Position numbers and translations under genes: made by a program
NCBI GenBank assembly: GCA_029953675.1
Contig: JAMWBK010000004.1
Coordinates: forward strand, 1,860,001 to 1,924,000
From: Rhodosorus marinus
Taxonomy: Eukaryota > Rhodophyta > Stylonematophyceae > Stylonematales > Stylonemataceae
DNA: 64,000 nucleotides
Direction: 5' to 3'
The notes under the pieces: model-generated
Databases searched by the model: none
Seen by the model: only the letters and a program-made list of their open reading frames with translations
What the model was told of the DNA's origin: nothing
In this document: one piece after another, positions 45,801 through 56,581 of the stretch
Layout: every line of letters starts with the position of its first letter
How positions within the stretch are numbered: position 1 is the first letter of the stretch

Positions 45801-47628
45801 GGTTTGATTGCTGCTCCCCTTCCGGCATGTTCTCGAAGGGAGCCGAAAACCAAGTTTCAAAAGTATCACAACTCTTAAACACTTTTGGAAGAAGGAAGTT
45901 CAGAAGAGCCCATAATTCGCCCAGAGAGTTCTGCAGGGGTGTTCCAGTCAAAAGAAGCCGGTTTCTGCTCGTGTACTGCTGCGCTAGGATCGTGCTCAAC
46001 TTAGACTCATGATTCTTAATACGGTGCCCCTCATCTATAATAATATACTGCCAGCTGATCTGGCCCAGTGAGCCCTTTCCACGCAGGACGTACTCGAAGG
46101 TTGCCAAGCAAACGTTCACGGTGTTCTTCTGCAAATGGTTCTCGTAGAGAGTGCGCCGATGCTTCTTGTCTCCTGCATACACAATGTACTGAAGCTTTGG
46201 TGCCCATCTATCAAATTCAGATTCCCAGTTGTTCATCGTGGAAAGCGGGACTATGATTAGATACGGCCCAGGATTCTGCTTCTTCTCCACAAGATGACAT
46301 ATCAACGCAATGGTCTGCACGGTCTTGCCTAGACCCATCTCGTCAGCAAGAATGCCGTTCAGGCGATTGTTGTAGAGGGAAACCATCCACTGAAGCCCCT
46401 CCCGCTGATATTGTTTGAGTGTTCCAAATTCCAAGATCGTTGGCTGGTCTGTGACCGTTTCCGCCCTCGCGTGTGCGATTTCTTTGTACTTCCTGCTATC
46501 GTCATCCATCTCATCTTCATCCACTGCATCCCCACTCTCAAGTCGTTCATCTTTAAGCGTTTTGCTGAGCTCTTTCAGATACGAGTCAGTCTGACTCAGA
46601 ACCTCTAACAATCTTGCGTTCTTCGTTTCTCGTACTAACTCCAAGTAGCCCTCCTCGTCATTCTCCCTAAGCATTTGGATACGTTTCTTCTCCGCTTCCC
46701 GCTCCGCACGATCGGCAATTCTGGCAACATCGTCATGGTGCTTCATTACTCCACGGTTTACGTTCCTGATTTGTCGCCGGGTAGAGTCCCTATACCTCGT
46801 GAAGCCAGTAATGTGATTGTTCAGCGCATTAATCCACTTAGCCTTCGCATGCCTTCTCTCAGCCTCCTCTTGCTCGAGAAGCTTCGTTCGTGTTCGGTCC
46901 ACCCGTTCCAACTCCCTTTGAAGCGTTCGAAGTGCCCTTTCTCTGTTTCGACTACCGAACCTCCCGTCCCTGTCCGCCAGGGCATGCTCGGTGTGTATCC
47001 TTGCGCGGAGGGCGCGTTGCTTGCTAAGCATATCCACAGAAATGTGTTCCAGGAGAGGTGTTGAATTGGATTTCGGATCACGACCTCTGCTTGCGTAGTC
47101 CTCCAACATGTTCTGTCTCTCCTCTAGAAGAAGCGATGAATCGATGGCAGTGGGTTTCCATTGGGAAGGATCTGGCCTACGAACGGGTATCCGCGCATCC
47201 GCGGGTAGGAGGAAGGGGTTCTCTTGGGCTCCCGTAGTGCCTTGGTCTTTTGCTCCAGGCCTTTCAGCTTTGACATGCCGGGGCTTTCCAATTGTTAACC
47301 CCAGTTCCATTGCCTCAACGAGCTTCTGCGGCATGGGTTGTCTGGCCTTAAGAATCTGATAGATAATCATCTGAAGCTTGATAGCGTGGGCCTGAGCAAA
47401 CGTAAGATTTGACCCCGGAACAGGTCGCGTATGCGCTCGAAGAAGTCGAAGGAGGGTCCGAAATCGAGGATCCTGTAGTGCCCTTTTGTCACCCCATCGA
47501 GCTCGAAGTTCCTTGATTAGGGCCAAAATGTTCATTATCTGCATCCCTTTCAGCGGTATCCGTCTCCGAGCAGCCACCCTGCCGCTGGGACCTCCGGTTT
47601 TCGGAGCACCCACGCGTTCCGCGTTCAT
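42893..47628 (-). CDS. SNF2/Brahma-type chromatin remodelling ATPase with long acidic tail
   Basis: Exons 47628-45355, 45263-44883, 44817-44483 and 44393-42893 give 1496 aa. Domains in order: QLQ-like (about 76-110, [26 protein letters not shown]); HSA (about 255-325, [20 protein letters not shown]); SNF2 ATPase (from about 400: [33 protein letters not shown]); helicase C ([37 protein letters not shown]); and a SnAC domain (about 886-990, [28 protein letters not shown]). This order is that of Brahma/STH1, the ATPase of SWI/SNF complexes. The C-terminal 490 residues are unusual: no bromodomain or AT-hook, but long Asp/Glu runs including five EEV repeats. The ATG at 47628 is the first in the frame. 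Confidence 0.95.
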
Positions 47629-48682
47629 CTCTTCAACGCTTGCAGAACTAAGACCCCTTTACCCACCAAACAACACTCCACAAAATCAGCACAAGCCCTA
47701 CAGAGCTAGGGACAACAACCCATTCTGACTTCTCCACTCTCCAGACAAAGATTAAAAAAAACAGTTTCCTCAACCAGTACTTCAAACTTTCAATACAAGC
47801 GGTACAGGCTTCCTCTCCCAAAGCGGATTTTCTTCCACACCAACCCCAGAGAGACCAACAACCAGAAACCCAAACTACCCGCAGGCCTACGCTCCAGAGG
47901 AAACAGAACCCTTGACCGAAAACTTGCGAAAAAAAACAAAAAAAAAGAACCGCAAGTCTGCTACTGCTTTGCTTGGATGACGATCACTCCTAACGTCCAG
48001 GCTTTGCTCTTCCCTGCTTACTCCCAACTCAGACCTCACCCACATCCCCCTTCCCTTTCCCCACACATCCAGTCTTATAAATGCCAAAGTCAACCTTTAA
48101 TCCTCAGCTAATGAGACGAGATCTGGTGGTTTTGTACTAGCACCAGCAAAACCAATTCAAACATACAAAAAAGGATATTAGTAATTGGTTCGAACGTACG
48201 AAGCAAACCTTTTTTTTAAAACCGACCAGATTTCTAAACTATGATTTTATGATTTCTAAATAAGCCATATGTTTGTTTTTTATTCTCATTATAAGAAATA
48301 ATTTCATAATCAGAGCAATTGATCTTAAATTGTGATATCCTTTTTTTGCCGGGTAAATTGAAGTGGAAGTTTTATTAATAATATGGTGCCATATAACCAA
48401 TGAAGGTCGAATTTCTGTAATATATTCAATTATAATATGACGCGTGGTTTCTATATCCAATGGTAGAGGATAAAATTATCTTATTTCGTAAAGTTTTGAG
48501 GGATACGAGCGTCGATTTTTCCTTTTGTTGGAAGCGGTTTTCAGGATGCGCTCGGGCTTGGGCAGGTGTTCAGAACCCCGGAGAGATCTAGAGCTTCAAA
48601 TGGCGCCGGAGAAAGCGAAAAATCCCGCAAATCCTCTGTCACGATTGAACTGACCTCGCTCAGCATAGTGATGCTACCAGCT
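47629..48682. other. SNF2 5' flank
   Basis: Moderately C-rich on the + strand to about 48070, then AT-rich from 48160 to 48520. It should contain the SNF2 promoter. No gene is seen. Confidence 0.5.
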
Positions 48683-48937
48683 TCAGCGTCCCAGACCGAA
48701 AACTGAACCTAACAGGATTTGCCCACGCGGATTGGTCACCGCGTTCAAGCCACCAAAGCGATCTCTTAATTTCCTGGTCTTTCCTTCAAGAATACTGAGT
48801 ATCCACTGAAGTCTGCGACGTAGCTTGCTCGCTGTCCAGTACTGAAACTTTCTAGCGTCCAGCATTGGACGTGCACCACTGTGACCTGCTTCGGAAACGC
48901 TAGGCGGCTGGAAAGTGGGCCATTCAGACGACATTTT
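48683..48937 (-). CDS. Small unknown protein (84 aa)
   Basis: A single open stretch starts MSSEWPTFQPPSVSEAGHSG and continues with a basic helical part (YWTASKLRRRLQWILSIL, KTRKLRDRFGGL). It starts about 150 bp from the opposite + strand stretch at 49093, as in a divergent pair. No family is recognised and chance cannot be excluded. Confidence 0.3.
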   Translation of the reverse strand, partial: KMSSEWPTFQPPSVSEAGHSGARPMLDARKFQYWTASKLRRRLQWILSILEGKTRKLRDRFGGLNAVTNPRGQILLGSVFGLGR

Positions 48938-49092
48938 CAAAAAATCAGAAGTCAAACTGCCACAGACTGCCGCACTGGCACCGGACACCACTAAGTAAAC
49001 GCAAGAGGCCAACGTTGACTATCGTTCGCATCGCTTTCACTTGGGAGTGTGGCCGTATCGTTTCAGAGTCATCTGAAGGTGCAAAGCTACGC

Positions 49093-49377
49093 ATGAAGCG
49101 GGAAGATGGTAAACAGTACGAATGCTTTTGCGAGCTAATCCAGCGCGTTAGCGTGATTCGATTGGATCTGCGCAGAAATTTGACGCTGCTGGAGTATGGG
49201 ATTGGGATACGTATGTGGACCTCCTCGGTTGACAAGTTGAAAGCCGTCAGGATGAGCTGTGAGATGGCAATGAATTTGTTACGAGAAGCAGCAATGTTTG
49301 TACAGTTGAAGGTATCTGAGAGCGTCTCTCGCATGGACGCGGAGAGGATTAGGAGGGTGCTGGGAAATGATTTGTAG
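49093..49377 (+). CDS. Small unknown helical protein (94 aa)
   Basis: The first ATG gives MKREDGKQYECFCELIQRVS, then VIRLDLRRNLTLLEYGIGIR and helical LKAVRMSCEMAMNLLREAAM. The frame stays open 26 codons upstream of this ATG to 49015, so an unspliced or missing 5' exon is possible. The stop is only 42 bp before the SEC23-like ATG, so the two share a very short spacer or one transcript. No family is recognised. Confidence 0.35.
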   Translation: MKREDGKQYECFCELIQRVSVIRLDLRRNLTLLEYGIGIRMWTSSVDKLKAVRMSCEMAMNLLREAAMFVQLKVSESVSRMDAERIRRVLGNDL

Positions 49378-49419
49378 TCGAGTGCTGAGGACTGTGTTCA
49401 AGATTGGCTCCAACGCACC

Positions 49420-51937
49420 ATGTTCAGAGCAACTACTTCAAGGTTCCCGACCACGGCAGAGGTGAAGAACGAGTCCGGAGTTCCATGGGGAGCTCTGCTC
49501 ACTCCTCTTGTTTCATTTACTCCTGATGAGAGCGGGGTCTTCTTGCAGAAGGCTTCGTCTGGACTGAGTAGACACGGAAGCTCTGGTATGCAAGGAGCGC
49601 CGAAGGCTAGGAACTCTCCAGGTCCTAGTCTCAGGACAAGGCCGCCTGTCAACAAACCAACTGCCGAGGACATTGACCGCTGCAACGCATGCGGAGCATA
49701 TATCTCGAGATCGACGAGAATGGTAGCCGTTTTCTGGAGGTGTAGCATCTGCGGCAAGAGGAACGACTTGGGTGAGAGGTATACGTCGCTTGTGGATGGT
49801 CTCGACAGAGCCTCTTTACAAGAGCTCTCGGCTGATTTCTTCGAAGCGGAGGTGGAAAGGGACCTTGAAAGCAACGGATCTGGCTATATATATGTTATCG
49901 ACACATGCGGGTCTGAAGAGACTGTGCTGCATCTCCGCGACGCGGTAATGGCGTCCATTGAAATGCTGGGCGAGGATGATCTCGTCGGAGTCATGCTTTT
50001 GGGATCAGAAACGATTGCCCTGCTTGACCCTTACCAGTCCAATCCATCGAATGCCCCTCTTTTCCGCCGAATTGGGGTGGTCAAAGGTGACTCATGAATC
50101 TGGCGAGCTTCAACCGAAGTCTACATCGCGAGCGATTCCAAGCTAAAATCTCCCGGGTGTTCGTTTCAGGTGGGAGCTGCCGTGTTAGACTACAAGCTGT
50201 CATTGACCCTAGGCGCTGGCTGAGACCTCTCCGAGGTGAGGGTAGGGCTTGTATCGTTGCAGGACTGAAGCACGTGAATAGGAGTTCCACAAAACGTCCC
50301 CGACGGAATGGAGGCGATGCGAATGAGTCGCCGTGCCTTGAATCTGGACTGAAAGCATTGTTCGAACTATGGGAGGGTGTTTCTGAACTAACCAAGGCCG
50401 TCAGATGTTTCTTGCTCCTTGGCAAGCGGTACCTATTTAAGGGGCTTGGAATCTCAGTACTGCGAGCTTCACAACAGGGGGAGGCGGGGATCATGGTCGA
50501 TTGCGCGGTGCTAGATGACGATGCACGGCCGCCTCTCCCTGTGGCCGCTGTGATGAAGTCCTTCGAACCTCTGGTTAGAAGTACTGGTGGCTCCTTTATT
50601 CTTTGCGAAAATGCCAAGGCAATTCGGGATGAGCTCTGTCTGAGTTTGGAGAAGACGGTAGCATTGGATGGGTTGATGAGAATCCGAACTACAACATCCT
50701 TCAGGATTTCAAGGTGGCATGGTGCAGGCCTCGCACAAGATCCCCAGGTGAGACTGCTTGCTTTGGATCGTAGTATGGAGGCGACACGTTGTAAAATGCA
50801 GTCGATTTCCACTCTGCACTTCCAGACCATGGCATATCAGTTGCGTGCGAATGCCTAACCTGAGTTGGGCTTCCTCCATTTCTCAGGTTGATGACATGTT
50901 TCACATTAACTTGCAAAGCAGCTCACACAGCCTGGCTGTCATGTTTGAGTTCTCAACCTCGGACGGGTTCCTTGCAGCTGATATGCAACCATGTGTTCAG
51001 TTGGCGCTGAAGTATAGGGAGGTCAGGGCTGGCTGGCCCACAAGACGTTTGCTTCGGGTACACACACTCCAGTTCACAACTGATCAATCCGCAGAGCGAG
51101 TACGGAGAGAAGCGGATCCGGAGGTAGTTTTCTCGTTGCTTACGCGCTCTGTGTTGGAAGTAGCAAGGAGCGTTGGACCCGACGCTGCTGCGGAGTCCAT
51201 GAGGACGTGGTTGACCGTTCTTATGACGAAGGGTGAGCATGACCGTCGCTTGCAGAAACCTGGAGGATTCTGTTATCCACTCACTTCTTGACTGACTTCG
51301 CTTCTGCTGACTAGTATCCAACTCAGAGCGTAAATCCAAGAAGAACAATACCGCTCAAGGTACTGCGTTTATCGACCGAGTATCCCGGCTTGTGTACGGA
51401 CTGTGTCAAAGGAGCAATCTTTCCGACCCGTACATATTGAGCAGATGGGAGAATCTTCCCCCGGAATGGCTCGCTGCAGCAGTATATCCGAGAATGTTGG
51501 GATTCACTGCTGGTGAGGATGCCGAGGGCATCTATGGCACACAACCACGAGACCTTCATTTAGCTCTGTCTTCCATGGTCGATTCGGCGCTACCCCTCTT
51601 CATCATAGACGCGTACACTAAGGTGGTTGTCTACCTTTATACACCGTCAGCATCGGTTCACGCGCAAGCTTCATTCCCACCTTCTGAGGACTCTGCTCCC
51701 ATGCAAGTAGTCCGACGGCTCCGACGAAGCAGGCCAATACGTACTCAACTGCTAACTCTCAGACATGGCGTGAAGGAGGACGAGGCTGTGGTCAAGACTT
51801 TTCTAATTGAGGACGATGAAAGAGAAGCAGGGGCCGTTGTACTTAACATGTCCGATCAACCCCAGAATGACCCTGTCCAGGAGCCAGCCTCGGCTTATGA
51901 TCGGTTCCGACGAGAAATTTCCGGCGTGGTCAACTAA
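49420..51937 (+). CDS. SEC23-like COPII protein of the plant SEC23-like group
   Basis: Exons 49420-50086, 50170-50747, 50887-51232 and 51327-51937 give 733 aa. The start RATTSRFPTTAEVKNESGVP and WGALLTPL resemble, from memory, the short Arabidopsis SEC23/SEC24-family protein At2g27460 (about 745 aa). The zinc finger is present (CNAC at 88-91, CSIC at 108-111). The trunk strand YIYVIDTC, the helical-region RLLRVHTLQFTTDQSAERVR with VVFSLLTRSVLEVA, and the gelsolin-like PLFIIDAYTKVVVYLY all keep the SEC23/24 order. It should bind or replace SEC23 in COPII coats at the ER. It is clearly diverged from canonical SEC23 and SEC24, with an extended Ser/Pro-rich insert before the zinc finger. Confidence 0.82.
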
Positions 51938-53143
51938 CTATATTAGAATAGAACGCAGTAAATTTTGCAAAACCTGATCAGATACTTGCATAGAAATTGG
52001 AGTGCGGGACGAGAACATCAAACGATTGATTTCACGAACTTGGCGTCTGCTGATGTCCGTTGGGCATCCTCAGGCGCCGTTCATACGCTGCCAGCCTTGG
52101 CCACGGAATCATAACCCAATCGATGCACGCCTGACTGCTTGCTATAAAGTCCGTATGCAAGAACTACTCAAGACGACAAACGTTCATTTTGTGCACTGGT
52201 TTTGCTTCTAACGTTGTTCCCGCCAAAGATGAGCAGCTTTCACAAGGCTAAGATGCGCTGCGCGAAACAGAGGAGACACGACAACCCAAAAGCTCTCTGA
52301 AGGCCGTTTGCCTAAGGTAGTGGCCCAATCGGTCTGCGAGGCAAACTAGAAGCTTGCGCTGGAGACGGATATCAGGGGGGCAGCTGGGAAAGTGGGAGAC
52401 GGGCTTCGCCTTGCTATATTAGAAATTCCCATGGCTGCGACGTCAAGGTTCACCTTTCAAGAACCTATCCAATGACCCATTTTTGGACCGGGATTTTCTC
52501 AAACTACACCTTTGGACCCTCAACTCTAACTCACGCGGGTCCTGCGACTGGTGACGTCCTTCATGACCTCCCTGGCCGTGACGAACGAACTTGGCGGGGT
52601 GCTTTTTGACATAGTTTCCAAACTTGGGTATAATATGAACTTGAATCGGATAGCAGCTCCAGCAGCCTCCCAACCCTCCGCGAAACCTGCATTTCTGTTA
52701 GGCATCTAGCACCCAAAACATTTGGACAGCTGTCACCTTTGAGACAGCTGTGATTCCGTCCCTGTGGAAAAAAAGGTAACAGAAAAGTGATCTCGAATAC
52801 CCCTCTCTCCCCCAAAACCAATGAAGCTCCAGATATCAATATTTTGTTAATAAAACTGTACTTTTGGGTTTGCAGCGGCAATTTTTACCCGGGGGAAAAA
52901 CTTCTTGTTTTGCAATGAATGAAGTTATCTGTCATGCGCGATTGGGATATAGCGTGTGGGAGTGGCGAGTAAGCATTGAGGATGAAGGGAGCGTGAGTTG
53001 TATAGTTGTTTGGTGGTGGGGGTTTGGGAGCGGAGTGGGAGGTGCGTGAAATTGAGTTTTATAAGGATAATAATATTATTGTAGTTTGAGTCCGAACTAA
53101 GAAGAGTGCACAGAGAAGTACGTTTGACTCTGCGAGAAAGAAT
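51938..53143. other. Intergenic region
   Basis: About 1.2 kb between two + strand genes. Short open stretches on both strands have no protein character. The right end, with TATA-like AT-rich DNA near 53060-53090, should carry the promoter of the next gene. Confidence 0.45.
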
Positions 53144-53648
53144 ATGGCGAGTTTCATCACCCGTTTTCTTATGCCGAAGACGACACTTATCGAGAATATT
53201 CGATACGCCCAGAAGAGAAAGCTTCAAGGATACCCGACGCACCGACAATTTCCGTAAGTTCCTCAAGCATTTCGGAGTTAGTTAGGGAAGGAATTGCTTT
53301 TTGAATGGGTTGCTCGTGCGTGGGTAGTTTGTTCGGCGGTTGCGTTACCGCCCAGACAAGCGTTGGCTAGGCGGGGGTTGGGTTTATTGTTTTTCTTCCA
53401 AACGGCCCAGGTCTAGGGCATCGCTATTCGGGATCGACTTAGTGGAGTAGTTGTTCGCGCTTCCATTTAGAAAATTTGTCTTGTCCCACAAGAGCAGTAT
53501 TGACTAGTGTTCTGTTGTTTTTTTGATTCGTGTGTCTAGGTATGATGATTACTTGCTCATGGGAATATTCGCTGGTACCGCCTTTACCGTGGTTCAGTTC
53601 GCTTCCACAGCATATAATCTGATTATGGGAATTAAAAAGGAGGATTAG
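53144..53648 (+). CDS. 72-aa single-TM protein, probably mitochondrial
   Basis: Exons 53144-53253 and 53540-53648 join in phase 2 (donor GTAAGT, acceptor TCTAG). The product has a basic N-terminus (MASFITRFLMPKTTLIENIR, YAQKRKLQGYPTHRQFPYDD) and one hydrophobic helix starting YLLMGIFAGTAFTVVQFAST, ending KKED. This is the build of small supernumerary subunits of respiratory complexes; the G-T-A-..-Y pattern in the helix recalls COX7a, but the match is too short to name it. Confidence 0.6.
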
Positions 53649-54684
53649 CTCACCAGCATGGCCGGCTTCAGAACGGCCTAATGAAGGAGCTGCAGAACGT
53701 CAAACTACGATTCGAGTATAGTAGTAGAGAAATAGCTCAAAATATGTTCGAAAGCCATAATTAATTCTGTCTCGTTTGACACAAAAGTGATCTTTGTCTT
53801 TGTCAACTATCCGGACTGTCTTGTGGAGATGAAGATGAAGTAGCAAACGCTAGTTTTGTTTTGGCACACGAAGCGAATGGACGAGTTTCCTACCAACCCC
53901 TGAATGAGCCGACTTCTCACGGACGGAACCGAGTCGTTCACCTTTTCGGAAGGACTCTAGCACCATCGGAGACTTTTCAATGCGCTTCTCCCAGCTCCAG
54001 GTCTTTTATGACAACTCAAGGAGGATCACCCCTCGAAGCCTAACTGCCTACTCAATCTAACCAGCAGAAACTACCAAGCTAGGACAGCATCAAGATCTGA
54101 AAACGTTGTTGTCCCAGCATAGTTTAGTCGAGCAAGGTTAGAACTCCACTTTCAATCATCGCGGAAACTCCCGGGCACCACACCTCATTGAAATCTGTGG
54201 TCTGGGATGAGCATTTTGACCACATGGCTAGCCACCTACGTGTGCCCAGTGCAACCACTCTCAAACTTTGCATCACCGGGAACACTTTCCATTTTTATTG
54301 AACCACTCCTCGCTATGCAAACTTATTAACACCCGCCGTCGACACCAACCAGCACATCGCAGCATGACTAGTTGATACCCGGAAAGTGCATGAGAAACGA
54401 GAAAACAAAGATGCTTGGGACTAGAACACAGGTCTAATTGTATCTGAAGAACATCATCCTCCGACAACAGGAAAAGTCGTAGCTATCAGAGCATGTCGAA
54501 GATCTCTACTACCCTCCCCAGCGGTCGATTCAGGCCCGGCACTGAGTATTTCGCAGGTTGACCACGACGGTGGGAATATGTTCTGCGGGGTGGGTGTAGG
54601 TGTATTGCTTAAGTTGCGACTAGGCTAGAGACACATATTGAAGAAAGAAGAGATTCAGGTGAAGCTGAGTATATTTAATCAAAT
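53649..54684. other. Intergenic region
   Basis: Spacer of about 1 kb between two + strand genes. I see no gene; it should contain the DRG1 promoter. Confidence 0.45.
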
Positions 54685-56581
54685 ATGTCTAACCCACAGC
54701 AGATTCTTCAGAAGAGTAAGATTGCACTGATGGATTGCTCGCCACTTGAATACTTTGGACGAGTGCCTATTTGCTGAATACATCTCTTTTTTGCTCTTTT
54801 GTGTTGTCTGCGTATTTTTTATTCTGTGCTCGGAAACAGTTGAGGAGATTGAATTTGAAATGTCTCGTACGCAGAAGAACAAGGCGACGAGCGGTCATTT
54901 GGTATGGACGAAATTTTCTGTCAGAGCTTCGCTTGTGTTGAGCAGAATTGTAACAGATTTCACCCTTTTTTTCTTGCTCTGCTTTTACGTTAGGGTCTTC
55001 TTAAAGCCAAGTTGGCGAAACTTAGGCGTGAACTGATTACACCAACTGGTGGCAAGGTATGAAGCTGTGAACTTCCTGTTTTTCTTTGGCCCGAAGATTA
55101 AGAAACGGAACCTTCACGTTTCCACAGGGTGGAGATAAAGGGGAAGGATTCGATGTTCCGAAGACCGGTGAAGCAAGGATTGGCTTGATAGGTAAGCCCA
55201 CGAGAGTCATGGCGAGCAGCTGTTAACTTGCTGCTGGTGCCTGTGATGAACCGATAGAATCGGGGCAGTTTGATTGGACACGAAATAGCTTCAAAGAGTT
55301 CTTTTATCCTCTTACGTGGTTCTTGTTTCATAATGATCCTGTCTCCCGTAGGTTTTCCCTCGGTTGGTAAATCCACTCTGATGAACAAGCTAACTGGTAC
55401 TGAGTCTTTGGCAGCAGCATACGAGTTTACGACTTTAACATGTATTCCGGGAGTGATTAATTACATGGGCTCGAAACTACAGCTGCTAGATTTACCTGGA
55501 ATCATCGAAGGGGCAAAGGATGGAAAGGGTCGTGGCCGTCAGGTACGCCCAGGTTTGCAGAAGTGGGAGTGAATGCCTTGGCACTGAGCGAGCGGGACTC
55601 TCTGCGTGTATTCAGGTTATCGCTGTGGCAAGATCCTGCAACTTGATTATGATCACTCTCGATGCATCGAAACCGGCGGTTCACAAGCGACTGATTGAGC
55701 ACGAACTGGAAGGTTTCGGGATTCGACTGAACAAGGAACCACCGACGCTGATATTCCGTAGGAAAGACCGAGGAGGTATAACCTTTTCAAGCAGTGTGCA
55801 GACCTCGCTTACCGCGGAATCCGTACGGGCGATCTGCGCGGAGTACAAGGTTCACAATGCGGTACGTTGAGCGTCATTTTTCGTCGTATGCTTGGCGTCC
55901 GCATTAAGACCCCATGCACTAAAGTGAACGATACTGGATGGACAGGACGTTATTTTGCGGGAGGAGACGACCGAAGACGAGCTCATTGACGTCATAGAAG
56001 GAAATCGCATATACATTCCGGCTCTGTACATTGTCAACAAGATCGACGCAATCACAATGGAAGAGCTTGAGCTGTATGATCGACTACCGCACTACGTGCC
56101 AATTTCCTCGGGACTTGACTGGAATCTTGACGGATTGTTGGAAGAAATCTGGTCGAGGTTGAACCTGATTCGAGTTTACACCAAGCCCAAAGGACAGATT
56201 CCAGTAAGTATCGCTTGCTCTCTTCACGCGGGCTGCTACTGGCAAAGAGCACTCCACCTGAATGGTAAACTTCTCTATTGTCTAGGACTACGGTGCGCCT
56301 GTGATTCTGAGGAATGACGAGAGGCATACCACAATTGAAGCTTTTTGTAACAAACTCCACAAAGCGATCATCAGAGAATTTAAGTACGCTCTTGTGTGGG
56401 GAATCAGCGTCAAATTTAACCCGCAGAAGGTGGGAATCCGTCATGACTCGTCACGATCTCAGCTTCGCATATGTTTTATGTTCTAAGAGAGTGGAGACGA
56501 ATTCCGTTACTTCGTTTCAACTAGGTCGGAAGAGAGCATAAACTCCGCGATGAGGATGTCGTGCAAATCGTTAAGAAGTAA
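54685..56581 (+). CDS. DRG1: Developmentally regulated GTP-binding protein 1
   Basis: Nine exons (54685-54715, 54840-54901, 54994-55056, 55128-55191, 55353-55543, 55616-55861, 55946-56203, 56286-56429, 56525-56581) give 371 aa; human DRG1 has 367. DRGs are OBG-family GTPases that bind ribosomes with DFRP partners. Signatures: [32 protein letters not shown]1 [11 protein letters not shown]3 [46 protein letters not shown] (G4 NKID), VRIYTKPKG-like [16 protein letters not shown], and the TGS end [10 protein letters not shown]-like [20 protein letters not shown]. It is the most intron-rich gene here (8 introns). Confidence 0.97.
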
